Assembly: GCA_017848795.1 (NCBI GenBank)
Contig: JAFIHG010000042.1
Span: forward strand, 106,110-170,109
Source: Candidatus Nanopelagicales bacterium
GTDB lineage: Bacteria; Actinomycetota; Actinomycetes; S36-B12; CAIYMF01
Reading direction: 5' to 3'
Length of the DNA stretch: 64,000 bases
Shown here: positions 52,030-61,062 of the stretch, in pieces
Layout: every line of letters begins with the position of its first letter
Position numbering within the stretch: the first letter of the stretch is position 1
Notes under the pieces: generated by a model
The model's database searches: none
Seen by the model: the letters and a program-made list of their open reading frames with translations, nothing else
What the model was told of the DNA's origin: nothing
Position numbers and translations under genes: made by a program

Positions 52030-53093
52030 GGCGCTGAGCCACTCTTCGTGCTGTCGACGTCCGCGCCGTCGAGACCGGCGCGGAAGTAGGGCGTCGCCGC
52101 AGCACCGCGGAACGCGTCGAATGCTGCTGTCCCTGGTTCGAGCAGAAATCCGTCGGGCGAGTTCTCACCCGCGCTGCCCTCGAAGTAGGCGAGGGCCTTG
52201 ATCCGGGGCTGTGAGCGGATGTACGCGAACGCTGCAGTCAACCAGCCCGCCCGGTCGATGCCCGGCACGTCCGGCGCGCCGAACTCTCCGATCATCACCG
52301 GTTGCGGGCGTGCCACGGCCCAGTTGAGGAAGGGCGCAGCTACATCGGCGAAGGACTGACCGTCCGCCGGGTAGACGTCCGTGCACAGCCAGTCGACCTG
52401 GTCGTCACCCGGATAGTACGCGGCGCCGTCATCCGACTCCCACTTGCTCGCCAGGGGACACCACACCCAGGCAGCGTTCGTCACGTGCTCGGCCGCGAAA
52501 ATCGCTCTGATGTGCCGCCAAGCAGCGACGTAGTCCTCCGGTGACCAGACCAACGATCGCAGGTTCGGGCGATTCATCTCCCATCGCCAGCGGATCCAGA
52601 TCGGAGCCCCCAAGGACTTCACTGCAACTGCCATGCGGCGGATGACGTCGTCCTGCGACCCGGCGGCGATGGTCCTCGTGTCGATCCCGTTCCACGAAAG
52701 GAGCAGGGTGTCCCCATGCTGGACGAAGGACAGGTCCGAGGGACGGGGGAAGGGATCAGCCCACTGGCGGAACACGTGGACGAAGGCGAGTGGCCGGCCG
52801 ATCCGCGCCTCGAAGTCCCGCACCGCGGCGACCTGTCCCTCCGGTGTGTAAGTCTGCGGCATCACCCATGCTCCCAGGAGCGCCCCCGAAGCAGGAGCGG
52901 GCGGCCCCACAGCGGGCAGTTTCAACGGGACTTCGGCAAACGAAGTCTGCTGCTGCGCAGGGGCAGCGGACTCGCAACCGGCGACGGTGATGGACAAGAG
53001 CATGGTGGCCAGCGCAACGACGAGCATGGCCGACCGCGACTCGGGAGATCCTCGACGGCGCGCTACACCGAGTTGCCGGACCATGTTCACCAT
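52026..53093 (-). CDS. GH26-like lipoprotein
   Basis: A 355-residue protein with a lipobox: hydrophobic segment MLVVALATMLLSITVAGC and Cys at about residue 40. The rest is a (beta/alpha)8 enzyme of the GH26 beta-mannanase type: WIRWRWEMNRPNL holds the acid/base Glu and VMIGEFGAPDVPG the nucleophile Glu. It is more like a canonical GH26 enzyme than the 47858/49508 pair. A surface-anchored glycoside hydrolase, or a polymer-trimming or length-controlling enzyme, fits its place. It is translationally coupled to the sulfotransferase downstream. Start taken at ATG 53093; ATG 53084 is an alternative. Confidence 0.85.
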   Translation of the reverse strand: MVNMVRQLGVARRRGSPESRSAMLVVALATMLLSITVAGCESAAPAQQQTSFAEVPLKLPAVGPPAPASGALLGAWVMPQTYTPEGQVAAVRDFEARIGRPLAFVHVFRQWADPFPRPSDLSFVQHGDTLLLSWNGIDTRTIAAGSQDDVIRRMAVAVKSLGAPIWIRWRWEMNRPNLRSLVWSPEDYVAAWRHIRAIFAAEHVTNAAWVWCPLASKWESDDGAAYYPGDDQVDWLCTDVYPADGQSFADVAAPFLNWAVARPQPVMIGEFGAPDVPGIDRAGWLTAAFAYIRSQPRIKALAYFEGSAGENSPDGFLLEPGTAAFDAFRGAAATPYFRAGLDGADVDSTKSGSAP

Positions 53094-53141
53094 CCGATGA
53101 TCGCAGACGGTACGGGGAGCGGATCGAGGAGTGCCTGCATC

Positions 53142-54713
53142 TCACCGTGATCCCGACTTGCTGCCGCGCCCGAACACTCCGACGAGTGACAACTCGCGAC
53201 GCATCAGCCACGTGCCGATCGTATGCGTGATGCCGCAGAGCACGACAGCCGTGCCCAACGCTTGCAATGAGTCACCGGCGACTACGCGGATGATGCCGCC
53301 CAAGGCGAGCGTCGACACGATCGCGAGGCCGGCTGCGACGGCGAGCGAACGCGTGAATGGTGTCAACCCCTCCAATCGCTGCAGCAAGTAGGTCGGCACG
53401 ACATTGCTCACGACGATGGCAACGGCCCAGGCATACGCCGCACCGAGTGAGCCGTACCGCGGGATCAACAAGAAGAGCAGTGCGAGATTGGTTACTACAG
53501 CGAGCCCTGCGATCGCGAGGTTCAGCCGAGTCCGCCCCGTCATGGCGAGGACCGCCTCCACATTTCCGCACGCCGCAGCGACGAGCATGCTGACAGCGAG
53601 CACGATGAGGATCGCGCCTCCTGCTCGGAACCCGTGGCCTCCAACGATCTCGAGCAAGCTGCCTGAGAACAGGATGCATCCGAAGGACAATGGCCAGCTC
53701 GCAAGCACTAGCCAGGCCGTCGCTGCTCCGTACGCCGCGTTGGCACCTACCCGGTCCCCAGCGGCAAGAGCCGCCGAGATCCGCGGCTGCAGCGTCCAGT
53801 TCATCGCGCGGTTTGCCAACTGCCCGAGCACGAGGTAACGGCTGGCAGCAACGTAGAGCAGCACTTGCAACGGCGCACCGACAGCCGAAAGCACGATGAC
53901 GTCGGCACGTTGAACGATCGACTTCAGCACGAGAACGATGCCGAGCGGGCTGGAGTACGCCCAGAACCGCAGTCGTTCCTCGTCGACAGGCGCGCTCGGA
54001 CGCACTGACGAACGAGTCCGTCCGCGCCGAAACATCACCAGGGTGGCCGTACCGCAGGAGACGGCCGCAACCACGATCGGCAGGCTCCACCCCACTGCCA
54101 TGGCTACCAACCCACTCGTCACCGTCGAAGCGACGAGGATCAGCTGTAGGACCGGCTGCAGGACTTGGGCGTTGAACACCGTGACTCGGTTGCTTCCGAA
54201 GCCTCGAGTAGCGGAAGTGAACAGGGTGACCGCCGCGGTCGCGCAGATCGCAACCGCTGTGAGCTGTATGCCTCCCACGGCACCCGGCACGCGATCGATG
54301 CCGATCACCACCGCCAGCGTATCGGCGAACGCGACGATCGCCAGGCCGGTGCCGAGAATCGCCGCACCCGTGGGTACCAGCCCGACGCGTAACGTCCGGG
54401 CCACCAGATCCCAGCGTCCGAGAGCGCGATATCGAGCGAGAAAGTAGATCAGCCCGGTGCCAGCGCCGAAGGTGGGCAGCGCCGCAACGAGCACCGCGAA
54501 CGAGGTGAGGGCGAAGTACGCGCTCGCGACCGATTCACTCGCCAGGCGCGTCACGATGGCGACCAAAGCGAACTGCATGACAGCCGCGAACATCGACCCG
54601 GCGAGATTCAGAATCCCACCTCGTGCGAGTCGACGCATCGCCGGGTCAGGAGCCAACGTCGGACCGTGCTGTGTCGGGTAGTGCTGGGAGGACGATCCCA
54701 TCACCTTCGCCAA
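53142..54713 (-). CDS. Wzx-type polysaccharide flippase (MOP superfamily)
   Basis: A 523-residue membrane protein with about 14 hydrophobic segments (first: GGILNLAGSMFAAVMQFALV) and the Wzx-like segment SESVASAYFALTSFAVLVA. MOP flippases move lipid-linked repeat units across the membrane. The Cys/His metal features of MATE pumps are absent. The start region overlaps the end of the third sulfotransferase gene (54701-54713, 13 bases). It is the central export gene of this locus. A GTG/ATG choice near 54713 is not certain. Confidence 0.87.
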   Translation of the reverse strand: MAKVMGSSSQHYPTQHGPTLAPDPAMRRLARGGILNLAGSMFAAVMQFALVAIVTRLASESVASAYFALTSFAVLVAALPTFGAGTGLIYFLARYRALGRWDLVARTLRVGLVPTGAAILGTGLAIVAFADTLAVVIGIDRVPGAVGGIQLTAVAICATAAVTLFTSATRGFGSNRVTVFNAQVLQPVLQLILVASTVTSGLVAMAVGWSLPIVVAAVSCGTATLVMFRRGRTRSSVRPSAPVDEERLRFWAYSSPLGIVLVLKSIVQRADVIVLSAVGAPLQVLLYVAASRYLVLGQLANRAMNWTLQPRISAALAAGDRVGANAAYGAATAWLVLASWPLSFGCILFSGSLLEIVGGHGFRAGGAILIVLAVSMLVAAACGNVEAVLAMTGRTRLNLAIAGLAVVTNLALLFLLIPRYGSLGAAYAWAVAIVVSNVVPTYLLQRLEGLTPFTRSLAVAAGLAIVSTLALGGIIRVVAGDSLQALGTAVVLCGITHTIGTWLMRRELSLVGVFGRGSKSGSR

Positions 54714-55552
54714 GACGGAGTATGACCGAGCCAGCGGGCCAACTCGGTATCGGATTCGACGAACCGTTCGTCCAGGTCGCGGCGCAATGCCGGGTCCAGT
54801 GGTGCGCGCGAACGAGCGTTGTGTCGCTCGAACCGAACAGCGCTACACGGCGGCAGTCCGAGGAACGAGCACACGGCCTCCCAGACGGGTTCGGGTTCCG
54901 CGAAGAAGTCTCCGCTGTCGACGACGTGGACGCGTTCGCGTCCCACGGCGTTCGCCAACGAGTCCAGCTGCGGCGCGTAGTTGCTGCGTGCGAGGTATGC
55001 CTGGTGCTGGTGCACCTCGTCCCGTTCTCCCGCACGCACCCTGGCCGTCCGCCCGTCGAGCCGCGCCTGCTCGAGACGGATCGCCTTCTCGAAGGGCTCG
55101 CTCTCGAACCCGCGAGCGAGCTCGTGGGCATGCGCCGAGTAGGCCCGTTCGACCGGATCCCGTACGAGCACGAGCAGGCGGACGGACGGCAACGCTGCAG
55201 CAATCCGAGCACCTGCCAACGGGTGCCAGAGGTAGTACGGGCTCGATTCGCCGGTGATCGCAGAGCTTCCGGTACGGCGTGCGACACGGTCCAGCGTCGC
55301 CTGCAACGGGAAGTGCGCCCGATACCAGGACAGCGGCCGCTCAGCTGCGAGGTCGAAGTAGTGGACGCCCTTGCGCAGTGCGGGTCCGACGACGTTCGGG
55401 TGCTGCACGAGCGCGCGGAACATCGACGTCGTCCCAGCGCGCTGGGCGCCGCAGATGAGGAAGGAGGGCAGCGCGCGCCTGTCCCGGGTCAGTTGACCGA
55501 CGACGTCGGACATCAACCGCGCGCTTCCTGCCAAAGCCTGCTTGCCGTCCAA
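54701..55552 (-). CDS. PAPS-dependent sulfotransferase (third, heparan sulfotransferase-like)
   Basis: A 283-residue sulfotransferase. The 5'-PSB motif FLICGAQRAGTTSMFRALVQ is at about 31-50, and the 3'-PB motif LLVLVRDPVERAYSAHAHEL follows near residue 126. A conserved KGVHYFD segment and EPFEKAIRLEQ resemble the glycan-modifying NDST/HS sulfotransferase-like group, pointing to a carbohydrate acceptor. Its end overlaps the flippase start by 13 bases. A gap of only 9 bases separates it from the kinase-like gene upstream, so these genes are one operon. Confidence 0.88.
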   Translation of the reverse strand: MDGKQALAGSARLMSDVVGQLTRDRRALPSFLICGAQRAGTTSMFRALVQHPNVVGPALRKGVHYFDLAAERPLSWYRAHFPLQATLDRVARRTGSSAITGESSPYYLWHPLAGARIAAALPSVRLLVLVRDPVERAYSAHAHELARGFESEPFEKAIRLEQARLDGRTARVRAGERDEVHQHQAYLARSNYAPQLDSLANAVGRERVHVVDSGDFFAEPEPVWEAVCSFLGLPPCSAVRFERHNARSRAPLDPALRRDLDERFVESDTELARWLGHTPSWRR

Positions 55553-55561
55553 CGTGACCTC

Positions 55562-56746
55562 TCAGTTCCCCGCTTGCGTCGCGATGTCTCGACACGCCGT
55601 TGCCAGCCACGGAGCGACGGGGCCGAGACGACGTCCTGGACCCGCCTGCCCGTCCACCAAGTATCGTCCAGCGATCCGTGCGAGGTAGAGGCCGACAGTT
55701 GCGTAGGCGGCGCGGCGTTCCACCGCGAGTGGCCGCAGCAGCCGAGGCGCAGCAGTCACGATGCTGCGCGCGGCGCCGGCAAAACTACTGCCCTTCAGGT
55801 CCAGAGCCCGTCTGAACTCGAAATGGAGCAGGTCGCTGCCGTACGGCACTCCGCACGACTCGAATCGCTCCCAGTCGATGAGGCACAGCGGTTCCGCGCT
55901 CCCGGCGATGAGGTTACCGGGCGCGAAGTCGCCGTGTGCCGGCCCGAGGCGCACAAGATCAGAGTCGTCGCTCAGCGTCCCCACGGTATCGAGGAGTTGG
56001 ACCACCGCGTCCATGTCCGGGGATGACAGCCGGTGCCGGGTCAGGCTCGCCCGCAAGCGGTCCACCGCCTCGTCGATGGGCACGGCGCGCTCGCAGCCGA
56101 GAGTGAAGACGGCGCGCACAGCAGCCACGAGGGAAGCCGGATCCGGGTCGCGCGGACGCCTGGGTATCGCGACCGGTGACATGACCATCAGCTCGTGCCC
56201 GCGCCACCTGCCCCGATGCAGCAGCGTGGGGACCACGAGCGGATGAGGGGTCGGGCGCGGCAACTCCCGCAGCGTTTGAGCCTCTCGGGCCACGAGCTGA
56301 TCGGTCAGTACGTCGACCCCCAGCTTGGCGAAGGCGACGATCTCGCCGGTTCCCGTCACCAGCGTGAGAACCGGCTTACGGTTGGCTCTGGGAGGCCCGA
56401 GGTGCACACCTGCTGCCAGCGGGGTGCCCATCACCTCGCTGAGATGATCCACGAGGTGGTCCTCATCGCCGGACGGCACGAGGTAGTCGCGCGTCACCAG
56501 CCGGCCGAGTCCGAGACGCAGCACCATCTCGACTGCACGGTTCCGAGTCCGTTCCCGGAGATGGCGTGGCGATGTGCGGGTCGCGAACGCCGCGGCCGCG
56601 GCGCGTCGCCCCCCCGGGACGATCAGCCGCGGCCGCGTAGCAGACGGCAACACGCCCAAGTCCGCCGCGTTCGATCGGCGCCGGGTCACTCGCGCACCCG
56701 GCCAGATCACCTCGATCATCTGGAGCGCAGCCTGCCGGTCATCCAT
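55562..56746 (-). CDS. Aminoglycoside-phosphotransferase-fold protein
   Basis: A 394-residue protein with an APH/choline-kinase fold: the catalytic loop HGDFAPGNLIAG (Asp as base, Asn for metal) and the metal Asp in CLIDWERF. The N-terminal half (LIVPGGRRAAAAAFA and VTGTGEIVAFAKLG) supplies the nucleotide lobe; a Lys (AFAKLG) could hold the ATP phosphates. It may phosphorylate a sugar or a lipid head group. Its start overlaps the ligase-like gene's end by 8 bases (56739-56746). No antibiotic-resistance role is implied; sequence context is polysaccharide synthesis. Confidence 0.8.
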   Translation of the reverse strand: MDDRQAALQMIEVIWPGARVTRRRSNAADLGVLPSATRPRLIVPGGRRAAAAAFATRTSPRHLRERTRNRAVEMVLRLGLGRLVTRDYLVPSGDEDHLVDHLSEVMGTPLAAGVHLGPPRANRKPVLTLVTGTGEIVAFAKLGVDVLTDQLVAREAQTLRELPRPTPHPLVVPTLLHRGRWRGHELMVMSPVAIPRRPRDPDPASLVAAVRAVFTLGCERAVPIDEAVDRLRASLTRHRLSSPDMDAVVQLLDTVGTLSDDSDLVRLGPAHGDFAPGNLIAGSAEPLCLIDWERFESCGVPYGSDLLHFEFRRALDLKGSSFAGAARSIVTAAPRLLRPLAVERRAAYATVGLYLARIAGRYLVDGQAGPGRRLGPVAPWLATACRDIATQAGN

Positions 56747-58100
56747 GCCGGAAGCCCCCGGCGCTGTTCTGCTCGTTCCGATAGAGGATCGCCATGGCGG
56801 CGAGTGTGGTCAGCAGGCCGATCGAGCTGTTGGTGTACGTGAACATGTAGACCAACGAGAGCACGACGACTCCGGACGCTGCCACGCCGGTCGGCGTCAC
56901 GTCGCGCCGATAGCGCCAGAGCGTCGAGGCGAGCGCGGTGACGTACAGCGCTGCCCCGAGAAGCCCATGCGCGAACATCATGTACCACAGCAAGCCAGTG
57001 CTGCCGATCCGACGGTTTCCACACTGTTGGCAGTTCTCGCTCGAGCCGATCGCTATCGACTGAGGACTGCCTTGGATCTGCCGCATCCCTCCCCACCCGA
57101 TCACCGGAGAGGCGATTGCGCCGGTGACGGCGTCGGCAGCCAACGCCGCGCGAATGGAGTCACTGTGGCCGTTGGCACCGCGGTCCTCGATGAGCTGGCC
57201 GGCCGGCGAGAGCACCAGTGCGACAGCGAGCACTGCGACCGCGCACATCCCTGCGACCACGGCTCCCAATCGTCCGGCACGGAGCAGTTGGACAAGTATC
57301 CAAATGACCATCACGACGACGCCGATCCACAGACCGCGGTTCAGGGACAGCAGCGCCGGGACAGCCGCAACAGGGACAACGAGCAACGCACGCACCCGCG
57401 TCCATCGATTCTCCGAGGTGAGCCACACCGCGAGGCCGAGTACCAGCAGGAGCGAAAGCATCTGCCCCCAGCTGTTCGTGTACGGGAACGGTGCTGCCGG
57501 TCGCGGACTGGTCGCGTCCCCCAAGACGTCCTGGACCTGTGCGGCGCGCGGCGAGTCGAGCAGGGAGAGCCACGGGCCCGGCCCGACCGTCGCACGAAGC
57601 AGCAACTCGGTCGGCGACCGGAAGGCGAGGTGCGGCACGATGAGGCCCAGGTACCCACCGGCCACGGTCCACAGCCCCAGCACCCCGAAGTAGTGCATCA
57701 GGCGACGCAGCGGCAAGCTCGACTCATCGTGGCTGCAGATCCAGACCATCACCAACGTCGCCGTGACGAAGACCACCAGGTCGACAAGCCATGCCAGAAT
57801 CTGGCCGGAACGTGCCTCCGGAAGCGTTCCGGGCGCTACCCGCCCGAGTGCGAGCAGCCCGAGCAACGCGACGAGGAGGAACCCGAACCACCAGACCGCC
57901 GGAGGTGGAAACTGCAGACGCCGGCGATGCCTTGCCAATGACCACACCATGAACGGGGCGAGAACGACGAACGCCAGGCTCATCAAGCCCATCGCCCACC
58001 ACACCGGCGCCCAGACGCAGACCAGGTAGAACGGCCACTCACCCGCGGCCCTGGCCATACGCATCGGCTGGGCACGCGGAGGTGCGAGTTCGACGGTCAA
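56739..58100 (-). CDS. O-antigen ligase/polymerase-like membrane protein
   Basis: A 453-residue protein with about 11-12 hydrophobic segments. The large outside loop near the C-terminal third contains SPVIGWGGMRQIQGSPQSIA and the Cys pair in ENCQQCGNRR. The GWG-x segment and the position among export genes fit the O-antigen ligase / Wzy-type polymerase (PF04932-like) family. Ligase and polymerase cannot be told apart from sequence. ATG 58100 overlaps the DUF3048-like gene's stop by four bases (58097-58100). Confidence 0.83.
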   Translation of the reverse strand: MTVELAPPRAQPMRMARAAGEWPFYLVCVWAPVWWAMGLMSLAFVVLAPFMVWSLARHRRRLQFPPPAVWWFGFLLVALLGLLALGRVAPGTLPEARSGQILAWLVDLVVFVTATLVMVWICSHDESSLPLRRLMHYFGVLGLWTVAGGYLGLIVPHLAFRSPTELLLRATVGPGPWLSLLDSPRAAQVQDVLGDATSPRPAAPFPYTNSWGQMLSLLLVLGLAVWLTSENRWTRVRALLVVPVAAVPALLSLNRGLWIGVVVMVIWILVQLLRAGRLGAVVAGMCAVAVLAVALVLSPAGQLIEDRGANGHSDSIRAALAADAVTGAIASPVIGWGGMRQIQGSPQSIAIGSSENCQQCGNRRIGSTGLLWYMMFAHGLLGAALYVTALASTLWRYRRDVTPTGVAASGVVVLSLVYMFTYTNSSIGLLTTLAAMAILYRNEQNSAGGFRHG

Positions 58101-59068
58101 GAGACGCCCACCACCGTTTCGGTGGGCACCAGGACCACGCAGGTCCGACCGGGATGGAAGCGGAGCGGCGTTCCTGACGGGTCGATGAAGTTGGTGATGC
58201 TCTGGTAGGTCGGGCGGGACCAGGTAGCCGCGATCCCGAGCCCGCCCGACACCACGGTCGCTTCACCGCGCCCCAGCACTTGTGCTGCCAGCTCGATCGT
58301 GCCGTTGCGATCCACTCGCAGATCCTTGAACGGCACTTGTTGGACGATGACCGACTGCGACGGTGGGCACGGTGACCCGGGCTGACTCCGCCAAGCGCCC
58401 TCAGCCACAGAGAACCGCCATTCGAAGACCCGGCCCTCAGTTTCGGCGTGCAGGCTCGACGCTTGCCGTTGCCCGGCCGTCGCGAATGCGTCGTCCTCAT
58501 GCGCGAAGGCCAGCAGCGAACCACTCCGGCCAGCATGCGGTTCGGCCGCCCATAGCGCAGCCGGACGGACCATCCGTCGGGACGACCTGCCTCGGTACGC
58601 ATGCGGCTCGGCGTCGATCGACGCGTCACGCTGCCCGAGCGCCATAAGGGTGCTGGAGAACTTCTCACCTCCGGCAGCCGCGATGATGGCATCTGCGGTG
58701 GTCGCCACCTTGCCGGCCAACGGCCGCAGCGGGCCGACCGGACCGACCCATCGCGGAACGTTGGTCTGGTACAACCCGATTGTTCGCACGCCATCCGGCG
58801 CAGCTTCGACGACGACGAAATCGGCCGCATCGAGTCCCCGTGCGCGAAACCCGGCGGCGAACGGCACGACGATCACCCGTCGGTCCGCCTGGTCGATGGA
58901 CACGGGCAGTCCAGTGAGCGACCCGAAGGTGCCGCCATATGGATCATCGCGCGGCGGTGCCGGGGCGGTAGCGGGTGAAGGGGCGATGACCGGGGCAGCC
59001 GGCAGGCTCGGTGTCGTGCACGCGGCCAGCGAAACGCTGAGCGCAAACGCGATGGAGGCCGGGCGCAC
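58097..59068 (-). CDS. DUF3048-like lipoprotein
   Basis: A 323-residue protein. GTG 59068 is followed by a short lipoprotein signal SIAFALSVSLAACTTPSLPA with Cys near residue 15. The mature part has a DUF3048-like pattern: FGSLTGLPVSIDQADRRVIV, RGLDAADFVVVEAAPDGVRT, VGPVGPLRPLAGK and the C-terminal half with ATVVSGGLGIAATWSRPTYQ then RFHPGRTCVVLVPTE. Such proteins are extracytoplasmic with unknown function. A GTG at 59101 is an alternative start that gives a more basic N-terminus. Neighbours suggest a role in envelope polysaccharide. Confidence 0.72.
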   Translation of the reverse strand: MRPASIAFALSVSLAACTTPSLPAAPVIAPSPATAPAPPRDDPYGGTFGSLTGLPVSIDQADRRVIVVPFAAGFRARGLDAADFVVVEAAPDGVRTIGLYQTNVPRWVGPVGPLRPLAGKVATTADAIIAAAGGEKFSSTLMALGQRDASIDAEPHAYRGRSSRRMVRPAALWAAEPHAGRSGSLLAFAHEDDAFATAGQRQASSLHAETEGRVFEWRFSVAEGAWRSQPGSPCPPSQSVIVQQVPFKDLRVDRNGTIELAAQVLGRGEATVVSGGLGIAATWSRPTYQSITNFIDPSGTPLRFHPGRTCVVLVPTETVVGVS

Positions 59069-59121
59069 GACGCCCCTTGCCCTCGCAGACCTCTTCTCCA
59101 CGTGCCTGACCGCCTCGGGAC

Positions 59122-60711
59122 TCAGGGACGAGTCGCCGGTCCCCTGCTGCTTCGTACGTGAACGCGCGGCGTCTCGGCTGGGTCTGACCCGTCCGCCGCA
59201 GGGCGAAGGACGTCCGGAGCGACCGCTGGACTCCTGCGCGGCCCAGGATCGAGCAGGACAGTGCCGAGGATGCGCGCACCAGAGGTGCGGAGTCGACGTG
59301 CCGCCTCCGCGAGGCCGGCGCGAGAGGTACGCCGCTGCTGCACGACGAGAACGACAGCGTCGCTGACTCCGGCGAACGTGAGCCCGAGTGGGCTGTCCTC
59401 CACCGCCGGCGCTTCGAGGATGATCAGTTCGAAGTGCTCGCGCAACTGCGCGAAGACCCGTTCGAGCGCCGGGCCCTGAGCCTGCTCGGCTGCGAGTTGG
59501 ACCGCCGCCCCCGCAGGCAGCACGGCCGGCCAACCGCGTTGTGCAACTGGGGGCTGCAACCGTTCGCCGCGCAGCGCCAGCGCGAGAGTCGGGCCCTCGC
59601 CGCCCGCGCCGAGCAACCGGGCTGCTACCGAGTTCGGTTCCGTCGCTACCAGCACCGTCGCCAGGCCTGACCGCGCGGCGGTGGCGGCGAGGTTCGCTGC
59701 GGCAACCCCACCGGCTTGTGAGATACCGACTGGCGCAAGCATCACTGTCCCCCGACCGCTCTCCAAGCCCGCGAGGACCATCACACGCAGCTCGGAGTAG
59801 AACGCGTACTCCTTAGTCGCCGGTGTCACGAGCACGGGGTTGCGAGCGGCGCGGGACCCCGCAATCAGAACTTCGAGGCCGAGCGCCGTGACATCACTGC
59901 GGCGACGCACCCGCCGGTCGGCCCGGTCGACGAGCAGCGCTAGGCCGAGACCCAGCAGCAGCCCGAGTGCCAGTGCGCTTCCTAGGACGATGAACCGGTC
60001 CGGCGACGTAGGTGCCGTCGGAAGCATCGCATCCGTGAGGATCGCTCCCGCCGTCACGTCTGTAGTGTTGAGCGGCAGCAACCGCGCGTTGAGCGCTTGG
60101 ATCTGGTTTACCAGGACCGCCCGCTGCGCCTCATCGGCAGCACGGTCCGGCGAGTTGCTGGCGGCTTCCGCGATCCGCGCAGACACCTCCCTGAGCTGCT
60201 TCTGCTGGGCGCTGATCTGTGCTTCGATCGCAGCGATCTGGGTAGCCACGCTGCCCTTGGCCTGCGCCTGGCGCAGGTCGAGGTAGGCCTGCGCGAACGC
60301 GTGGGCGCCCTCCATCGCAGCCGTCGCGGTGGGTGCCTGGTAGGAGATCGCGAGGACCGTGGTGTTGGCGGGCACGCTGACCGACACGGATTCCACCAGG
60401 TTCGCCGGGGAGTCCTCGGTCCGAAGCAGCTTCGCAGCTGCTGAAGCGACCGGTGTCGACTGGACGATCTGCGCTTCCGTGTCCAGGTTCACGTCTGCGC
60501 TCGTTCGTCCGGATGCGCTGTTCGCTGCATCGAGACCGATGGAGGGGGTCACCAGCACGGAGGCCGTGGCCGAGTACACCTTGGGCGCCACGGCGAGGTA
60601 GACACCGCCAGCCAGCATCGCCAGGCCGAGGACGAGGACGACCCATAGCCAACGACGCCGCAGGATCGATGCGTACTCGCTCGGAGTCGTGCCGCTCAGC
60701 TGCTCGACCAC
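59122..60711 (-). CDS. Chain-length determinant (Wzz/BY-kinase-like) with degenerate P-loop
   Basis: A 529-residue protein. Residues about 14-37 (RRRWLWVVLVLGLAMLAGGV) and a second hydrophobic segment near 240-265 (FIVLGSALALGLLLGLGLA) enclose a Wzz-type periplasmic domain with coiled-coil stretches (AQISAQQKQLREVSARIAEA). The cytosolic part has a BY-kinase-like fold, but the P-loop reads LAPVGISQAGGVAAANLA with no GK[ST], and the Walker B region is ELIILEAPA with Glu instead of Asp. So ATP hydrolysis is unlikely. It probably regulates chain length without kinase activity. GTG 60711 is preceded by GGAAGGA; the longer reading upstream has no similarity. Confidence 0.8.
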   Translation of the reverse strand: MVEQLSGTTPSEYASILRRRWLWVVLVLGLAMLAGGVYLAVAPKVYSATASVLVTPSIGLDAANSASGRTSADVNLDTEAQIVQSTPVASAAAKLLRTEDSPANLVESVSVSVPANTTVLAISYQAPTATAAMEGAHAFAQAYLDLRQAQAKGSVATQIAAIEAQISAQQKQLREVSARIAEAASNSPDRAADEAQRAVLVNQIQALNARLLPLNTTDVTAGAILTDAMLPTAPTSPDRFIVLGSALALGLLLGLGLALLVDRADRRVRRRSDVTALGLEVLIAGSRAARNPVLVTPATKEYAFYSELRVMVLAGLESGRGTVMLAPVGISQAGGVAAANLAATAARSGLATVLVATEPNSVAARLLGAGGEGPTLALALRGERLQPPVAQRGWPAVLPAGAAVQLAAEQAQGPALERVFAQLREHFELIILEAPAVEDSPLGLTFAGVSDAVVLVVQQRRTSRAGLAEAARRLRTSGARILGTVLLDPGPRRSPAVAPDVLRPAADGSDPAETPRVHVRSSRGPATRP

Positions 60712-61062
60712 TAGCAGTCCTTCCAGGGCGTCCGAGGGGACACGAAGCCCCAGATTGTCGCCAGGATAGGTGCCGGCCGGGGAGAGCTGGCAGCCTGGGA
60801 GTCGGTTTCGATCCGTCCGGCGGATGGATCGTCCACTGAACGACGAGCCGGCCGTCACGACCCCGAGGGCCCGTCCCCCGGCAGCGACCCACCGTCATCG
60901 TACATTCGCACAGCGTGAGCATGGCGCCGCCGACCCGGTGTTTTCCCGTCATACCTTCGGTCAGCGTCACTGGTCAGGACTACACCTGCCCCCTCCCTCG
61001 CGGCAGGATCACCACCGTCGCGGCAGCGACGTATTCCTGACCTCGAGCGGTAGGGCGCACAT
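60712..61062. other. 351-base divergent intergenic region, no gene seen
   Basis: Between the chain-length gene (minus) and the large propeller gene (plus). It must contain two promoters. I see no convincing -35/-10 pair, no inverted repeat and no small reading frame with a ribosome site. The plus-strand gene's ATG at 61063 has only a weak purine stretch (GGTAGGGC) about 12 bases upstream. Confidence 0.6.

Noticed and set aside
55562..56746. Aminoglycoside resistance gene
   Set aside because: The APH fold is shared by choline, homoserine and sugar kinases; the gene overlaps polysaccharide genes and nothing points to drug modification.
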